Assembly (NCBI RefSeq): GCF_007725405.1
Contig: NZ_CP042163.1
Span: 3,906,001 to 3,970,000, forward strand
Origin: Shouchella miscanthi
Lineage (GTDB): Bacteria; Bacillota; Bacilli; Bacillales; Bacillaceae_D
Length of the DNA: 64,000 bases
Reading direction: 5' to 3'
Position 1 is the stretch's first letter, and every line of letters starts with the position of its first letter. This document shows, piece after piece, positions 8,072 to 16,961 of this stretch. Under the pieces are notes generated by a model, which searched no databases, was not told the DNA's origin, and was given only the letters and a program-made list of their open reading frames with translations. The position numbers and the translations under genes were made by a program.

Positions 8072-9583
8072 TTACATGGAAGCGCCTGTTCCAGTTCCTT
8101 TTCTCCATTTAAATAGCTTCAAAATAAGAGGATAACTTAAGGAAAGCAACGTTAAGAAGAACAATGTCGTTGCAATTGGCGAGGCAAAGAAAATCGCCTG
8201 TGGACTCTCATAAATAATGGAGGCTCTACGCATGTTTTGCTCCATTTCTCCACCAACGATAAGGGCTAAAATCAATGGTGCTACAGGGTAGTCTAATACG
8301 CGCATAAGTAAGCCAATTAAGCCTGCAATAATGAGCAAGTAAAAATCGATGGTACTATACCCAAGTGTATATGCACCAATAAACGATAAAACCAACACAA
8401 TAGGATACAGCACATTGGCAGGTGTACGTAACACCTTAATTAACATGCCTACCATTAAAATATTAATAATGACTAAAATTAAATTTCCTATAAACATACT
8501 GTTAATGAGCGTCCATACAAGATCCGGGCTATTTTCAAACAATAAAGGTCCTGGAGTAATACCAATCATGACTAACGCCCCAAGCATAACAGCGGTTGTA
8601 CCTGATCCTGGAATACCCATTGTTAACATAGGAATGAGTGACCCTACAGCAGCTGAACTGTTGGCTGATTCAGGTGCGACAAGTCCTTCTACTGCCCCTT
8701 TACCGAATTCATCCTTTCGCTTCGATAGTTGTTTTTCGGTAGAATACGCAAGTAAAGAGGAAATCGTTCCACCTGATCCTGGTAAAACACCGAGAAAGAA
8801 ACCAAGTGGTCCACTTCGAAAAATCGGTCCCAGCGATCGTTTCCATTGTTCTTTTGTAAACCATTTGCTACCGATGGCTTGGTCATTTTTTGGTTGCTGT
8901 CCTTTTTTCTTTGGAAACATATTGTATAAGACTTCTCCTAGCGCATAAATCCCGATAATAATGACGATGAAGTTAATACCATCTGTAAAATGCGGAACAC
9001 CAAATGTGAATCGATGCACACCTGATTGGAGATCAATTCCAACCGTGCTTATCGCTAGACCAGCAAACATGGCAACAAACCCTTTGATCATTTTTCCTGT
9101 TGAAAGGGCAACAACTGCTGATAATGTGAAAAGAAAAAGCATAAAATACTCGGCTGGACCAAAGTTTAACGCAAATTGAGCAAGGGGAATGGCAAGAAAG
9201 ATAAAGCCAAAAATCGCCATGATGCCACCAAACAATGACGCCATCGCTGCAATCGACATGGCTTGACCTGCTTGGCCTTTTAATGTCATTGGATAACCGT
9301 CGAACGTCGCCGCAATGGACGAACCATCTCCCGGTGTATTAATAAGTATGGAACTCCTCGATCCACCAAAAAGCGCTCCGTAATAAATTGAAGACATTAA
9401 GATTAATGCGCTTACTGGATTCATTCCGAACGTTAGTGGAATTAAAACCGCTACTCCAGTTGCTGGACCTAGACCCGGAAGAATTCCAACGATTGTACCT
9501 AACAAGGCACCAAAAATGAGCCACACCATATTCATTGGTTCGAGTGCGGTAAAAAGCCCATCGATAATGATTGACCACTCCAT
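8072..9583 (-). CDS. tctA: Tripartite tricarboxylate transporter, large membrane subunit TctA
   Basis: A 503-residue protein with about twelve hydrophobic helices. The start was set at the ATG 9581-9583 behind GGAGGG, because the longer frame runs into tctB. Family hallmarks are visible: GILPGLGPATGVAVLIPLTF, SIYYGALFGGSRSSILINTPG and FLGVLPGSGGTISS, the glycine-rich re-entrant motifs found twice in TctA. It forms the channel of a sodium- or proton-driven carboxylate importer together with TctB and TctC. The gene order tctC-tctB-tctA with four-base spacing to tctB shows one operon, probably controlled by the upstream two-component system and CcpA. Confidence 0.95.
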   Translation of the reverse strand: MEWSIIIDGLFTALEPMNMVWLIFGALLGTIVGILPGLGPATGVAVLIPLTFGMNPVSALILMSSIYYGALFGGSRSSILINTPGDGSSIAATFDGYPMTLKGQAGQAMSIAAMASLFGGIMAIFGFIFLAIPLAQFALNFGPAEYFMLFLFTLSAVVALSTGKMIKGFVAMFAGLAISTVGIDLQSGVHRFTFGVPHFTDGINFIVIIIGIYALGEVLYNMFPKKKGQQPKNDQAIGSKWFTKEQWKRSLGPIFRSGPLGFFLGVLPGSGGTISSLLAYSTEKQLSKRKDEFGKGAVEGLVAPESANSSAAVGSLIPMLTMGIPGSGTTAVMLGALVMIGITPGPLLFENSPDLVWTLINSMFIGNLILVIINILMVGMLIKVLRTPANVLYPIVLVLSFIGAYTLGYSTIDFYLLIIAGLIGLLMRVLDYPVAPLILALIVGGEMEQNMRRASIIYESPQAIFFASPIATTLFFLTLLSLSYPLILKLFKWRKGTGTGASM

Positions 9584-9587
9584 GCCT

Positions 9588-10052
9588 TTACCCTCCAAAT
9601 CCCGGCAAGCTAATTTCAAGCAAATGACTAAATATAAACCATGTGCTGAACGAGACAATGCCTGTTACAAGTACATTCATACGCCATTTCTTTAAACCGT
9701 TTAAATAAAAGAGCAAAACAACTAAGAATACGACGGTAGACAACAAAAAGCCTGCGTAGTCAAATAACAACGTATAAGCGAGACAGAGTAAAATGATGAC
9801 GCCAATGGTTATCAGCGTTGATTTCTGAACGAGTAATTGTAAATCCTCCGTATCCTTTTCCCCTTTTTCTTTCATAACTTGAATTAAATCAATGATGGCA
9901 AACAAAAAAAGTCCGATACAAATAGCGAGTGGAAAATAAATCGGTGCCAACGGGTCCCCCAGTGTAGCTTGTGGTAGCTGCAAGATTAAGAGCGCATAAG
10001 CCACGCTCAAAACAATAAAAAAAAGTGGCATTGATAATCGAACGACCTGCAT
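9588..10052 (-). CDS. tctB: Tripartite tricarboxylate transporter, small membrane subunit TctB
   Basis: A 154-residue protein with four predicted transmembrane helices (PLFFIVLSVAYALLILQLP, PIYFPLAICIGLFLFAIID, TLITIGVIILLCLAYTLL, and a last one ending LLEISLPG). The ATG at 10050-10052 was chosen because AAGGAGG precedes it; the longer frame overlaps tctC. TctB is the poorly conserved small subunit that pairs with TctA. It lies between tctC and tctA. Confidence 0.9.
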   Translation of the reverse strand: MQVVRLSMPLFFIVLSVAYALLILQLPQATLGDPLAPIYFPLAICIGLFLFAIIDLIQVMKEKGEKDTEDLQLLVQKSTLITIGVIILLCLAYTLLFDYAGFLLSTVVFLVVLLFYLNGLKKWRMNVLVTGIVSFSTWFIFSHLLEISLPGFGG

Positions 10053-10068
10053 ACTGTTAACCTCCTTT

Positions 10069-11037
10069 TTAAGGTGCAAGACCTGAGTCCACAATAATTT
10101 CTTCAAAAAATGTTGCTTGCTCTTCCATAAACGCAATCGTCTCATGACTATTCATATAAAAAGCGTCTAAGTCATTATTTTCAAGGATAGTATTCCACTC
10201 CTCTGTTTCAACCATTGAAGAGAGCCATTCATCCCATTGCGCTACCTCTTCTTCAGCCATTTCTGATGGGCCCATAATACCGCGCCAGTGAGGGAAGACC
10301 ATTTCCGCACCCATTTCTGTCCACGTTGGAACATCTGGAAAAGCATCCAGTCGCTCTTCTGATGTGATGGCTAAGATTGAGACCTCACCGACTTCATACT
10401 GTTCGGCAAAACCGGACACAGAATTTGTAGCTATATCAATGTGCCCACCTAATAGGGCATTCATAATATCGCCTCCGCTACTATAAACAAGAAATTGTAG
10501 CTCGGTCGGGTCGATACCATACGCAACAGCTGCTTGAACAAATGCCAAATGATTGCCTGAACCAAGTGAAGGACTTACACCAATCGTCAAGGAAGTAGGG
10601 TTTTCTTTTAATTGCTGCATCACGTCGGCACCGTTTTCAAATGAAGTATCAGATCTGGATGCAATGGCGAGCCATTCTGTCGATAGCATCGCAAGCGGTG
10701 TAAAATCTTCGTAAGATAAATCACTTTGTCCGAGCAGGTTACTCGTAATTAATAGGCTAGAGTTTACCGCTGCATAATGACTGTTTTGTTGGTTAAGGTA
10801 TTGCCAGCCTACCTCTCCACCGCCACCTGGTTTGTTTAAAACGGTGACACTTTCTTCTAGAAGTCCATCACTGACTAGCGATCGCTGTATCGATCGCGCC
10901 GTCATATCCCAGCCCCCTCCTGGCGTTGCTGGAGCAATAATTTCAACTGTCCGATTTGGGAAGTCAGCAGTTGACTCTACATTCGTCGAACATCCAACCA
11001 AAACGACTAGAGTACATGCAAGCACCCATTTCTTCAT
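10069..11037 (-). CDS. tctC: Tripartite tricarboxylate transporter substrate-binding lipoprotein TctC
   Basis: A 322-residue extracytoplasmic binding protein (Bug family). The lipoprotein signal ends in LVGC, making Cys16 the lipid anchor. The mature start FPNRTVEIIAPATPGGGWD carries the loop that binds the carboxylate ligand in this family. Other conserved parts are LLGGHIDIATNSVSG and DVPTWTEMG. The gene heads the tctCBA operon. A near-ideal cre site lies 17 bases upstream and a CitST-like sensor system directly upstream, so citrate or a related carboxylate is the likely ligand, though Bug proteins bind varied acids. Confidence 0.93.
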   Translation of the reverse strand: MKKWVLACTLVVLVGCSTNVESTADFPNRTVEIIAPATPGGGWDMTARSIQRSLVSDGLLEESVTVLNKPGGGGEVGWQYLNQQNSHYAAVNSSLLITSNLLGQSDLSYEDFTPLAMLSTEWLAIASRSDTSFENGADVMQQLKENPTSLTIGVSPSLGSGNHLAFVQAAVAYGIDPTELQFLVYSSGGDIMNALLGGHIDIATNSVSGFAEQYEVGEVSILAITSEERLDAFPDVPTWTEMGAEMVFPHWRGIMGPSEMAEEEVAQWDEWLSSMVETEEWNTILENNDLDAFYMNSHETIAFMEEQATFFEEIIVDSGLAP

Positions 11038-11053
11038 CTAAAAACCCCCTTAA

Positions 11054-11068
11054 AGTAACCGCTTTCAA
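11054..11068 (-). promoter_or_regulatory. cre site (CcpA) upstream of tctC
   Basis: The minus strand reads TTGAAAGCGGTTACT, which fits WTGNAANCGNWNNCW at every fixed position. Its place between the probable promoter and the tctC start fits catabolite repression of carboxylate uptake. Confidence 0.75.
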
Positions 11069-11294
11069 AATTACTGTTTATGCACTATAGCATGCAAATG
11101 ATTCGTAAAACAAGCATACATCTTTAACATTCTTTATATCTTTTTCAGTCATTTCGTCCTTTTTGTCCATTTGGAAGCCAAGCTATGTAGCAGCAAATAA
11201 AAAACGCTTGCGACTATGATGAAAAAAATCGACACCATTGACGCAAACGTATTTTTATAGAAGTAAGTAAAACGAACACTTTGTCACAAAGCTC

Positions 11295-11987
11295 TTAGTG
11301 ATGCTTTAATTGATATCGCCGCTCAGGTCTACCGATCTCACCATAGCTTAATTGTGTGTAAACTGTGGACTCTCTTACAAGATGCTCTAAGTAGCGCCTT
11401 GCTGTTGTCCGCGATACACCGAGTTCTTCACATGTTTTTTCAATCGTTAGTCCTTCTTCAAATTGTTGAAGTAAATCATTCACCCGTTGAAGCGTAATCG
11501 CATCAATTCCTGAAGGTAAATCTGTATGTAAAGTTGAAACAGGTTTTAATGATAGACTTCCACCTAACACACGTGCTGCATCTTCATTGTAAAATGTCGC
11601 ACAAGAACGGTTAAAAAGAGTTTGCTGTGCTGCATAATCGTTTAGGGTTTGCTTGAACAGCGCTGCATCTACTGGCTTTTGTAAAAAAGCAAACACACCA
11701 CTTCGTTTAGCCTTTTGAAGAATAGCCATGTCGTCTGATGCAGAGATGATGAGTATATCTAAATCCGGGTAGTTTCTACGTACGTCTTGGAGCAGCTTCG
11801 CCCTTTCAATATCAGGAAAATACAAATCAAGCAGCAATAAATCGACCTGCTCTTCTTCATCAAGTCGCTTAAACAATTCCTGTCCATTTAGTGCATATCC
11901 TAGTAAATGAAAACCGCTACATGCGTGGACATACTCAGAGTGAATCATCACTAGCCGATAATCGTCTTCTGCTATTAATACATTCAT
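11295..11987 (-). CDS. Response regulator of the CitT/DctR/MalR family
   Basis: A 230-residue regulator. The receiver domain has the acidic pair in LIAEDDYRL, the phospho-acceptor Asp in LLLLDLYFPD, and the Lys in FLQKPVD. The C-terminal part carries a helix-turn-helix (IEKTCEELGVSRTTARRYLE) of the kind found in CitT, which controls citrate transport in B. subtilis. Its ATG overlaps the kinase stop by four bases, so they are translationally coupled. It lies directly upstream of tctCBA on the same strand, which makes that operon its most likely target. Confidence 0.9.
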   Translation of the reverse strand: MNVLIAEDDYRLVMIHSEYVHACSGFHLLGYALNGQELFKRLDEEEQVDLLLLDLYFPDIERAKLLQDVRRNYPDLDILIISASDDMAILQKAKRSGVFAFLQKPVDAALFKQTLNDYAAQQTLFNRSCATFYNEDAARVLGGSLSLKPVSTLHTDLPSGIDAITLQRVNDLLQQFEEGLTIEKTCEELGVSRTTARRYLEHLVRESTVYTQLSYGEIGRPERRYQLKHH

Positions 11988-13549
11988 CTCTTATCTCCTT
12001 CTGTTTTTGGAATATAAATCGAAACAACTGTGCCTTCCTTATCAGAGATTCCATTAACTTCCATTACGCCATTCCACTTCTCCAATACTTGTTGAACATT
12101 TGAAAGACCAAACCCTCTTTCTTCTCCTTTTGTCGATCTACCTGGTTGAAGAAGCGGTTTCAGATCTTCATTAAAGCCTTGTCCACTATCATAAACATCA
12201 ATGACCCACTCATCACCTGCGTCACTTGCAAAAAAAAGCACGTCTTTCTTTTCTGTGTCTGCCACTGCTTCAATCGCATTATCTAACACATTTCCAATGA
12301 TTGTGGACAAATCGGATATGGGGATTCGCTCAATCGTATGCAATTCACTAGACTCTTCTATCGACAAATGGACATGCTTTTCTGCCGCTTTTGCCATTTT
12401 TGCAAGTAAGAGTGCTTGTACCCCGACGTCCGTTATTTTTTGAAAAAGAGGAACGGTCTGGGCGCGTTGTACACTCGTTTCATTTACAATAAACGTCAGC
12501 GCTTCTTCTTGCTTTCCAAGCTGTAAAAGCCCCATTAAGACATATAACTTGTTGCGAAATTCATGAGCCTGAGCTCTTAAACCATCAGACTGTGCTTGCA
12601 TCTGCGCCATCGTTTCTTTTACTTGCTTTATTTCTGTAAAATCCCTAAAACTACAAATAGCGCCGACTCTTTTTTTATTTTCGTAAAGAGGCTGGCAATT
12701 CACAACGAGCGATTTTCCAGAAATGTTTCGCATATCATCAAAGAGCGTCTGACCGTTATGTAAAGACTCAAATAAACCTAACTTATGCAAAACGCCTTTA
12801 TTTGCCTGTTCAGTTCCCAAGATAAAAGCTGCTGCCGGATTAAACAACGTTACGTCACCATGTTCATTCACCGCACAAATTCCTTCATTTAAAGATTGAA
12901 TCAAGGCTTCTCTCTCTTTGTAAAGCGTTGCAATAAGAGCGGGCTCATGACCGAATGTATCACGCTGTATACTCGATGAAATAATACCTGCACAAAGTAA
13001 ACTTAATGCTAATCCCGCGAAACCGACAAAAGCATTGCGCCACAATCGTTCGTATAACACCTCGTTTATTCTTTCTAATGGGTAGGACACGCGAACAGCT
13101 CCGATCAGTTGTTCTGCATCACCTATTTGGTCATAGATTGGTGCTGTCGTTTGAATCACTTCTTCTCCATGCAACACCGTTCGTTCTGTCCGATAAGAAC
13201 CAAATACAAGCGTTGCCTGTAAACTATGTCGTGTCTCATCTTCTTTTCCAGACAACATTTCTTTTCCATTATCATCTATGACAGAGACTAGTGGGTTATA
13301 TGCTTGAAGGCGTACTCGATCAATAATACCTTGAACTTCGCTTACATCGTTTTCATGTAGGGCGTTCGCTAATGCTGGCATGAAGGAGAGGGCATTGGCG
13401 GTCTGTCTTGATAATTGTTTATATTCCTGATTTAAGTTAACGCTTTCAAAATAAGCATGAACAAGTGTGAATAATGAGATAAGTATCACGACAAGAATAG
13501 AGAACACAAGCAAGACACGTGTTCTTATCGTCATACGTTTCTCTCTCAT
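11984..13549 (-). CDS. Sensor histidine kinase of the CitS/DcuS family
   Basis: A 521-residue membrane kinase. The N-terminal helix VLLVFSILVVILISLF is followed by an extracellular CitA-like sensor domain (ALANALHENDVSEVQGI onward), a second helix (FVGFAGLALSLLCAGII), a PAS domain (LIQSLNEGICAVNEHGDVTL), the phospho-acceptor box AQAHEFRNKLYVLMGLLQLG, and an ATPase domain with NVLDNAIEA, DSGQGF and GFGLSNVQQVL. The start is uncertain: ATG at 13547-13549 or, five codons later, 13532-13534 behind GAGAG. The longer open frame overlaps the neighbour's terminator and was rejected. It probably senses citrate or another di- or tricarboxylate. Confidence 0.9.
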   Translation of the reverse strand: MREKRMTIRTRVLLVFSILVVILISLFTLVHAYFESVNLNQEYKQLSRQTANALSFMPALANALHENDVSEVQGIIDRVRLQAYNPLVSVIDDNGKEMLSGKEDETRHSLQATLVFGSYRTERTVLHGEEVIQTTAPIYDQIGDAEQLIGAVRVSYPLERINEVLYERLWRNAFVGFAGLALSLLCAGIISSSIQRDTFGHEPALIATLYKEREALIQSLNEGICAVNEHGDVTLFNPAAAFILGTEQANKGVLHKLGLFESLHNGQTLFDDMRNISGKSLVVNCQPLYENKKRVGAICSFRDFTEIKQVKETMAQMQAQSDGLRAQAHEFRNKLYVLMGLLQLGKQEEALTFIVNETSVQRAQTVPLFQKITDVGVQALLLAKMAKAAEKHVHLSIEESSELHTIERIPISDLSTIIGNVLDNAIEAVADTEKKDVLFFASDAGDEWVIDVYDSGQGFNEDLKPLLQPGRSTKGEERGFGLSNVQQVLEKWNGVMEVNGISDKEGTVVSIYIPKTEGDKR

Positions 13550-13660
13550 AGGGTATTGCCGACCTTTGTTTATTACGGATCCTCCTCCCCTCTCCACCAT
13601 AGTGTACCATGAGATGCAGAAGAAGGTGGGACAGAAGCAAACCTTTCGTGCAATGGAATA

Positions 13661-13686
13661 AAAAGAAAGCAGTCCTAAGACTGCCT
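13661..13686 (-). terminator. Terminator after the acyl-CoA synthetase gene
   Basis: On the minus strand AAGGCAGTC pairs with GACTGCTTT around TTAG and is followed by CTTTTT. It begins just beyond the stop codon at 13687. Confidence 0.8.
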
Positions 13687-15297
13687 TCACGATTCCTTCT
13701 TTGCGCTTACTACTTGTTCCCGCAATGCCCGCTTTAAAAACTTACCTACTGACGTGCGTGGAAGCTGATGCATAAAGAGAACATCATCAGGCAACCACCA
13801 TTTCGAAAATTGAGTAGCCAAGTAGTCATTTAATTCTTCCTTAGTCACGACACCGCCTTCTTTTAATACAACACACGCTACAGGACGCTCCTGCCATTTC
13901 TCGTGAGGAACGGATACTACCGCCGCTTCAAGAACGGCTTCATGTCCCATAATGGCATTTTCTAAATCAACAGAAGAGATCCATTCGCCACCACTTTTAA
14001 TTAAATCCTTTGTCCGATCAACAATTTTGATAGCGCCCTCTTCATCAATCGTCACAACGTCCCCAGTATGAAGCCAGCCGTTACGAAAAGCTTCTTGACT
14101 TCGCTCATCATCGTGGTAATGATCGGCAATCCACGGACCACGAATAAGTAGCTCACCCATCTCCTTCCCGTCCCACGCAATGTCTCCGTTTTCGTTTACG
14201 CCCTTTATATCAATAAGGGGAACAGCCATCCCTTGCTTTGCCCTGATATGATATCGCTCCTCCTCTGGCCAGCTATGTTGATAACTTTTTAACCGAGCGT
14301 AGGAAACAATTGGGGAGGTTTCAGTCATTCCATATGCGTGGAAAAAAGGAATGTTTAATTTTTTCTCAAAGCTTTCAATCATACTTTTAGGGGCTGCCGA
14401 GCCACCGCATATGACCGCTCTAAGACTACTTAAATCATAGTTCCCTTTTTCTATTACTTGCAAGAGACCAAGCCAAATCGTCGGCACACCTCCTGTAAAT
14501 GTAACATGTTCACTTTCGATTAACTCTGCGAGCAGTTGTGGTGTAAACTGAGGTCCAGGAAGAACTTGAGTCGCCCCATAAAAAGTGGCGCTAAAAGGTA
14601 ATCCCCATGCGTTAACATGAAACATAGGCACAACGGGCATGCAGACGTCATTTTCCGATATAGCTGTTGTATCAACCATACCTTGAACTAAACTATGAAG
14701 CGTAATTCCTCTATGTGTATATAACACACCTTTTGGTTTCCCGGTTGTGGCAGACGTGTAGCACATCGCCGCAGGTTCATTTTCATCAAGATCCTCGAGA
14801 AAAGCAAAGTTCGGGTTTCCTTTTTCTAGTAGCGCTTCATATGAATACAAAGGCTCGAGGGTTGATTGAGGCACTTCTTTTTTATCCGTTAAAACAATAT
14901 AAGTATGAACCGATGTCAGCTGGTCTTTCACTGCTTCTACAATTGGCAAAAGATCTTCATCAATTAGCAGTATGCGATCTTCAGCGTGATTAATCACATA
15001 GACAAGGTGATCTGAGGAAAGTCGCATATTAATCATATGCAGCACAGCACCTAAACCTGGGGCAGCAAAATAGGCCTCTAAATGGCGATGATGATTCCAT
15101 GCAACCGTCCCTACGCGCTCCCCGCGCTTTAGTCCAAACTCGTTAAGTACACTTGCTAAAGCTCTTGTGCGCCTGCCAATCTCTCTGTAAGACAGTCGGT
15201 GCATGTTATCCAACGTTCTTGAGATTACTTGCTTAGATGGGAAATAACGCTCCGCGCGTTCTAACATTGGCGGAATGGTTAAAGGTGTGTTCATCAT
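13687..15297 (-). CDS. AMP-forming acyl-CoA synthetase (fatty acid-CoA ligase)
   Basis: A 536-residue member of the adenylate-forming enzymes. The P-loop motif YTSATTGKPKGVLYTHRG binds ATP; HAYGMTETSP and the TGD motif (WLHTGDVVTIDEEG) follow, and the C-terminal catalytic Lys is in PRTSVGKFLKRALRE. It activates a fatty or related carboxylic acid to acyl-CoA through an acyl-adenylate. Chain length cannot be read from the sequence. Two tandem ATGs begin the frame behind GAGGGG. A cre site 23 bases upstream indicates repression in glucose, as for many beta-oxidation genes. A terminator separates it from the kinase gene downstream. Confidence 0.92.
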   Translation of the reverse strand: MMNTPLTIPPMLERAERYFPSKQVISRTLDNMHRLSYREIGRRTRALASVLNEFGLKRGERVGTVAWNHHRHLEAYFAAPGLGAVLHMINMRLSSDHLVYVINHAEDRILLIDEDLLPIVEAVKDQLTSVHTYIVLTDKKEVPQSTLEPLYSYEALLEKGNPNFAFLEDLDENEPAAMCYTSATTGKPKGVLYTHRGITLHSLVQGMVDTTAISENDVCMPVVPMFHVNAWGLPFSATFYGATQVLPGPQFTPQLLAELIESEHVTFTGGVPTIWLGLLQVIEKGNYDLSSLRAVICGGSAAPKSMIESFEKKLNIPFFHAYGMTETSPIVSYARLKSYQHSWPEEERYHIRAKQGMAVPLIDIKGVNENGDIAWDGKEMGELLIRGPWIADHYHDDERSQEAFRNGWLHTGDVVTIDEEGAIKIVDRTKDLIKSGGEWISSVDLENAIMGHEAVLEAAVVSVPHEKWQERPVACVVLKEGGVVTKEELNDYLATQFSKWWLPDDVLFMHQLPRTSVGKFLKRALREQVVSAKKES

Positions 15298-15319
15298 TTG
15301 CCAAAAACCCCTCTCTATT

Positions 15320-15334
15320 TGTTTGCGCTTTCAT
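15320..15334 (-). promoter_or_regulatory. cre site (CcpA) upstream of the acyl-CoA synthetase
   Basis: The minus strand reads ATGAAAGCGCAAACA, fitting WTGNAANCGNWNNCW at all fixed positions, 23 bases before the start codon. Confidence 0.75.
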
Positions 15335-15451
15335 TTTGATTTAACTATTATTTTAGCAATCCCATTTCGAACAAGCAAATTATTTTTAAAAATTCTAAAC
15401 TTTATTTATATAAAAAAAGAAACTCTACTACAGAGCTTCTCAAAGCAACCA

Positions 15452-16225
15452 TTAAAATAATCCAAATAGCTTCTTTCTTTTTTTTGTTACTCTTTCAGGA
15501 GGCTCAAGGTAAATATGCTTATTTTCAACAATTAATCGAGCATTTTCCTTGTATTCAAACAGTAATTGGGAACCAAATCGATCTTCTACGACTTGATATG
15601 CTTCCTGCATACGTAACGTGCGATTCGATGTATTATGAACATCGGATGCGATTACATGAACGAGATTCGCTTCAATCAGTTGCTCGCTTAACGTTTGAAT
15701 GTCTTTGCCAAAATAACCAGTTAAACTAGATGATGTTAACTGAGCAAGTGCACCGTTTTTAATCAGCTCATACAGTTTGTTTGGTGATTCCATAATCACC
15801 TTGTTTCGCTCTGGGTGTGCAATAATTGGAATATACCCTTGAGAACCTAGTTCATAGAATAAACGTGTTGCATAGACAGGTATATCATTTGAAGGAAATT
15901 CCACAAGAACATATTTGCTGTTTGCTAAACTTAAGCTTGAACCGGACGCTAGGTCACTTGGTACATCTCCATACAAACGTATTTCCTGACCGACCATAAC
16001 CGTCAGAGGAATACCTTGTTTGTTGAGCTCCTCATTTAACTCCGCCACCGCATCGTGTAAAAACGATCCATCTAGCAGAGGAAAATTCGGGTGCTGATGA
16101 TGAGGCGTTGCCACCATCGCTGTAACCCCTTCGCTCACTGCTTGCTCGGCAATTGCGATACTGTCTTCAATCGTTTTTGCCCCATCATCGAGCCCGGGTA
16201 AGATATGACTATGAATGTCAATCAT
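15452..16225 (-). CDS. PHP-type protein-tyrosine phosphatase (CpsB/YwqE family)
   Basis: A 257-residue manganese-dependent phosphatase. The PHP metal-binding motif is MIDIHSHILPGLDDGAK (His5 and His7), followed by MVATPHHQHPNF, IPIIAHPERN and VIASDVHN. Such enzymes dephosphorylate the bacterial tyrosine kinase and its targets. The gene is last in a three-gene operon after the modulator and kinase genes, the usual gene content of ywqCDE and cpsBCD-type modules. No polysaccharide-synthesis genes follow. A trailing basic tail (RVTKKRKKLFGLF) is present. Confidence 0.92.
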   Translation of the reverse strand: MIDIHSHILPGLDDGAKTIEDSIAIAEQAVSEGVTAMVATPHHQHPNFPLLDGSFLHDAVAELNEELNKQGIPLTVMVGQEIRLYGDVPSDLASGSSLSLANSKYVLVEFPSNDIPVYATRLFYELGSQGYIPIIAHPERNKVIMESPNKLYELIKNGALAQLTSSSLTGYFGKDIQTLSEQLIEANLVHVIASDVHNTSNRTLRMQEAYQVVEDRFGSQLLFEYKENARLIVENKHIYLEPPERVTKKRKKLFGLF

Positions 16226-16245
16226 CCAGCTCTCCCCTTTTTCCT

Positions 16246-16941
16246 TTATTGATAATAATAGTACGTATTTTGATCAATTGGCTTATTGTTAAGTACTACA
16301 CCTAGTATGTTGGCTTTTGCTTTCACTAGATTCCCTTTCGTTTGCTCAAGCTGATCGCGGTCTGTCTTTCCGCTTGACGTTACAATAATAGTGCCATCCA
16401 CTTTACTAGATAAAATTTGTGCATCCGCTACAGCCATAACTGGTGGCGTATCAATGATGACCATATCAAAGTTCTCACATGCTTCTTTAATCACTATTTC
16501 CATCATTTTTGAGTTTAACAACTCAGCTGGGTTTGGCGGGACGGGTCCGCATGTTAGCAAGCTAACGTTTTCAATGGACGTTTCCTGCGCAACATCGACT
16601 AGCTTCTGCTGCCTTGTTAATACATTGGTTAAACCGTGTGTGTTCATTAGGCTGAATGTATAATGTGCGGTAGGCTTTCTCATATCAGCATCAATTAATA
16701 AAACACGTTGTCCGTTTTGTCCCATTACAACTGCGAGATTAGAAGCCGTCGTTGACTTCCCTTCCCCTGGACCGGCAGACGTAATTAAAAGAGATTGGAT
16801 GTCTGTATCGATAGCAGAGTATTCAATATTTGTACGGATATTTCGATATTGCTCTGTTATTGGAGAATGTTTATTTACATCTGCAATAAGCTGGCGTTTC
16901 TTTTGTCCTTGACCTTTTTTCGTACGAGTTGACCTGGCCAT
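16246..16941 (-). CDS. Bacterial tyrosine kinase (CpsD/YwqD family)
   Basis: A 231-residue cytoplasmic BY-kinase. The Walker A motif is GPGEGKST (residues 57-64), the Walker A' motif LLIDADMRKP (81-90), and the Walker B region VIIDTPPV. The C-terminal tyrosine cluster NTYYYYQ is the autophosphorylation site. It needs the membrane modulator encoded just upstream for activity and is reversed by the phosphatase downstream. AGGTGA precedes the ATG. The likely role is control of polysaccharide or envelope synthesis by tyrosine phosphorylation. Confidence 0.94.
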   Translation of the reverse strand: MARSTRTKKGQGQKKRQLIADVNKHSPITEQYRNIRTNIEYSAIDTDIQSLLITSAGPGEGKSTTASNLAVVMGQNGQRVLLIDADMRKPTAHYTFSLMNTHGLTNVLTRQQKLVDVAQETSIENVSLLTCGPVPPNPAELLNSKMMEIVIKEACENFDMVIIDTPPVMAVADAQILSSKVDGTIIVTSSGKTDRDQLEQTKGNLVKAKANILGVVLNNKPIDQNTYYYYQ

Positions 16942-16961
16942 AAGTCACCTACTTTCTTAAG

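Noticed and set aside
8349-8948. 199-codon plus-strand frame opposite tctA
   Set aside because: It is the antisense of a clear TctA coding region, with no binding site and no plausible protein features.
13550-13690. N-terminal extension of the sensor kinase
   Set aside because: It crosses the terminator of the acyl-CoA synthetase gene and has no hydrophobic or conserved content.
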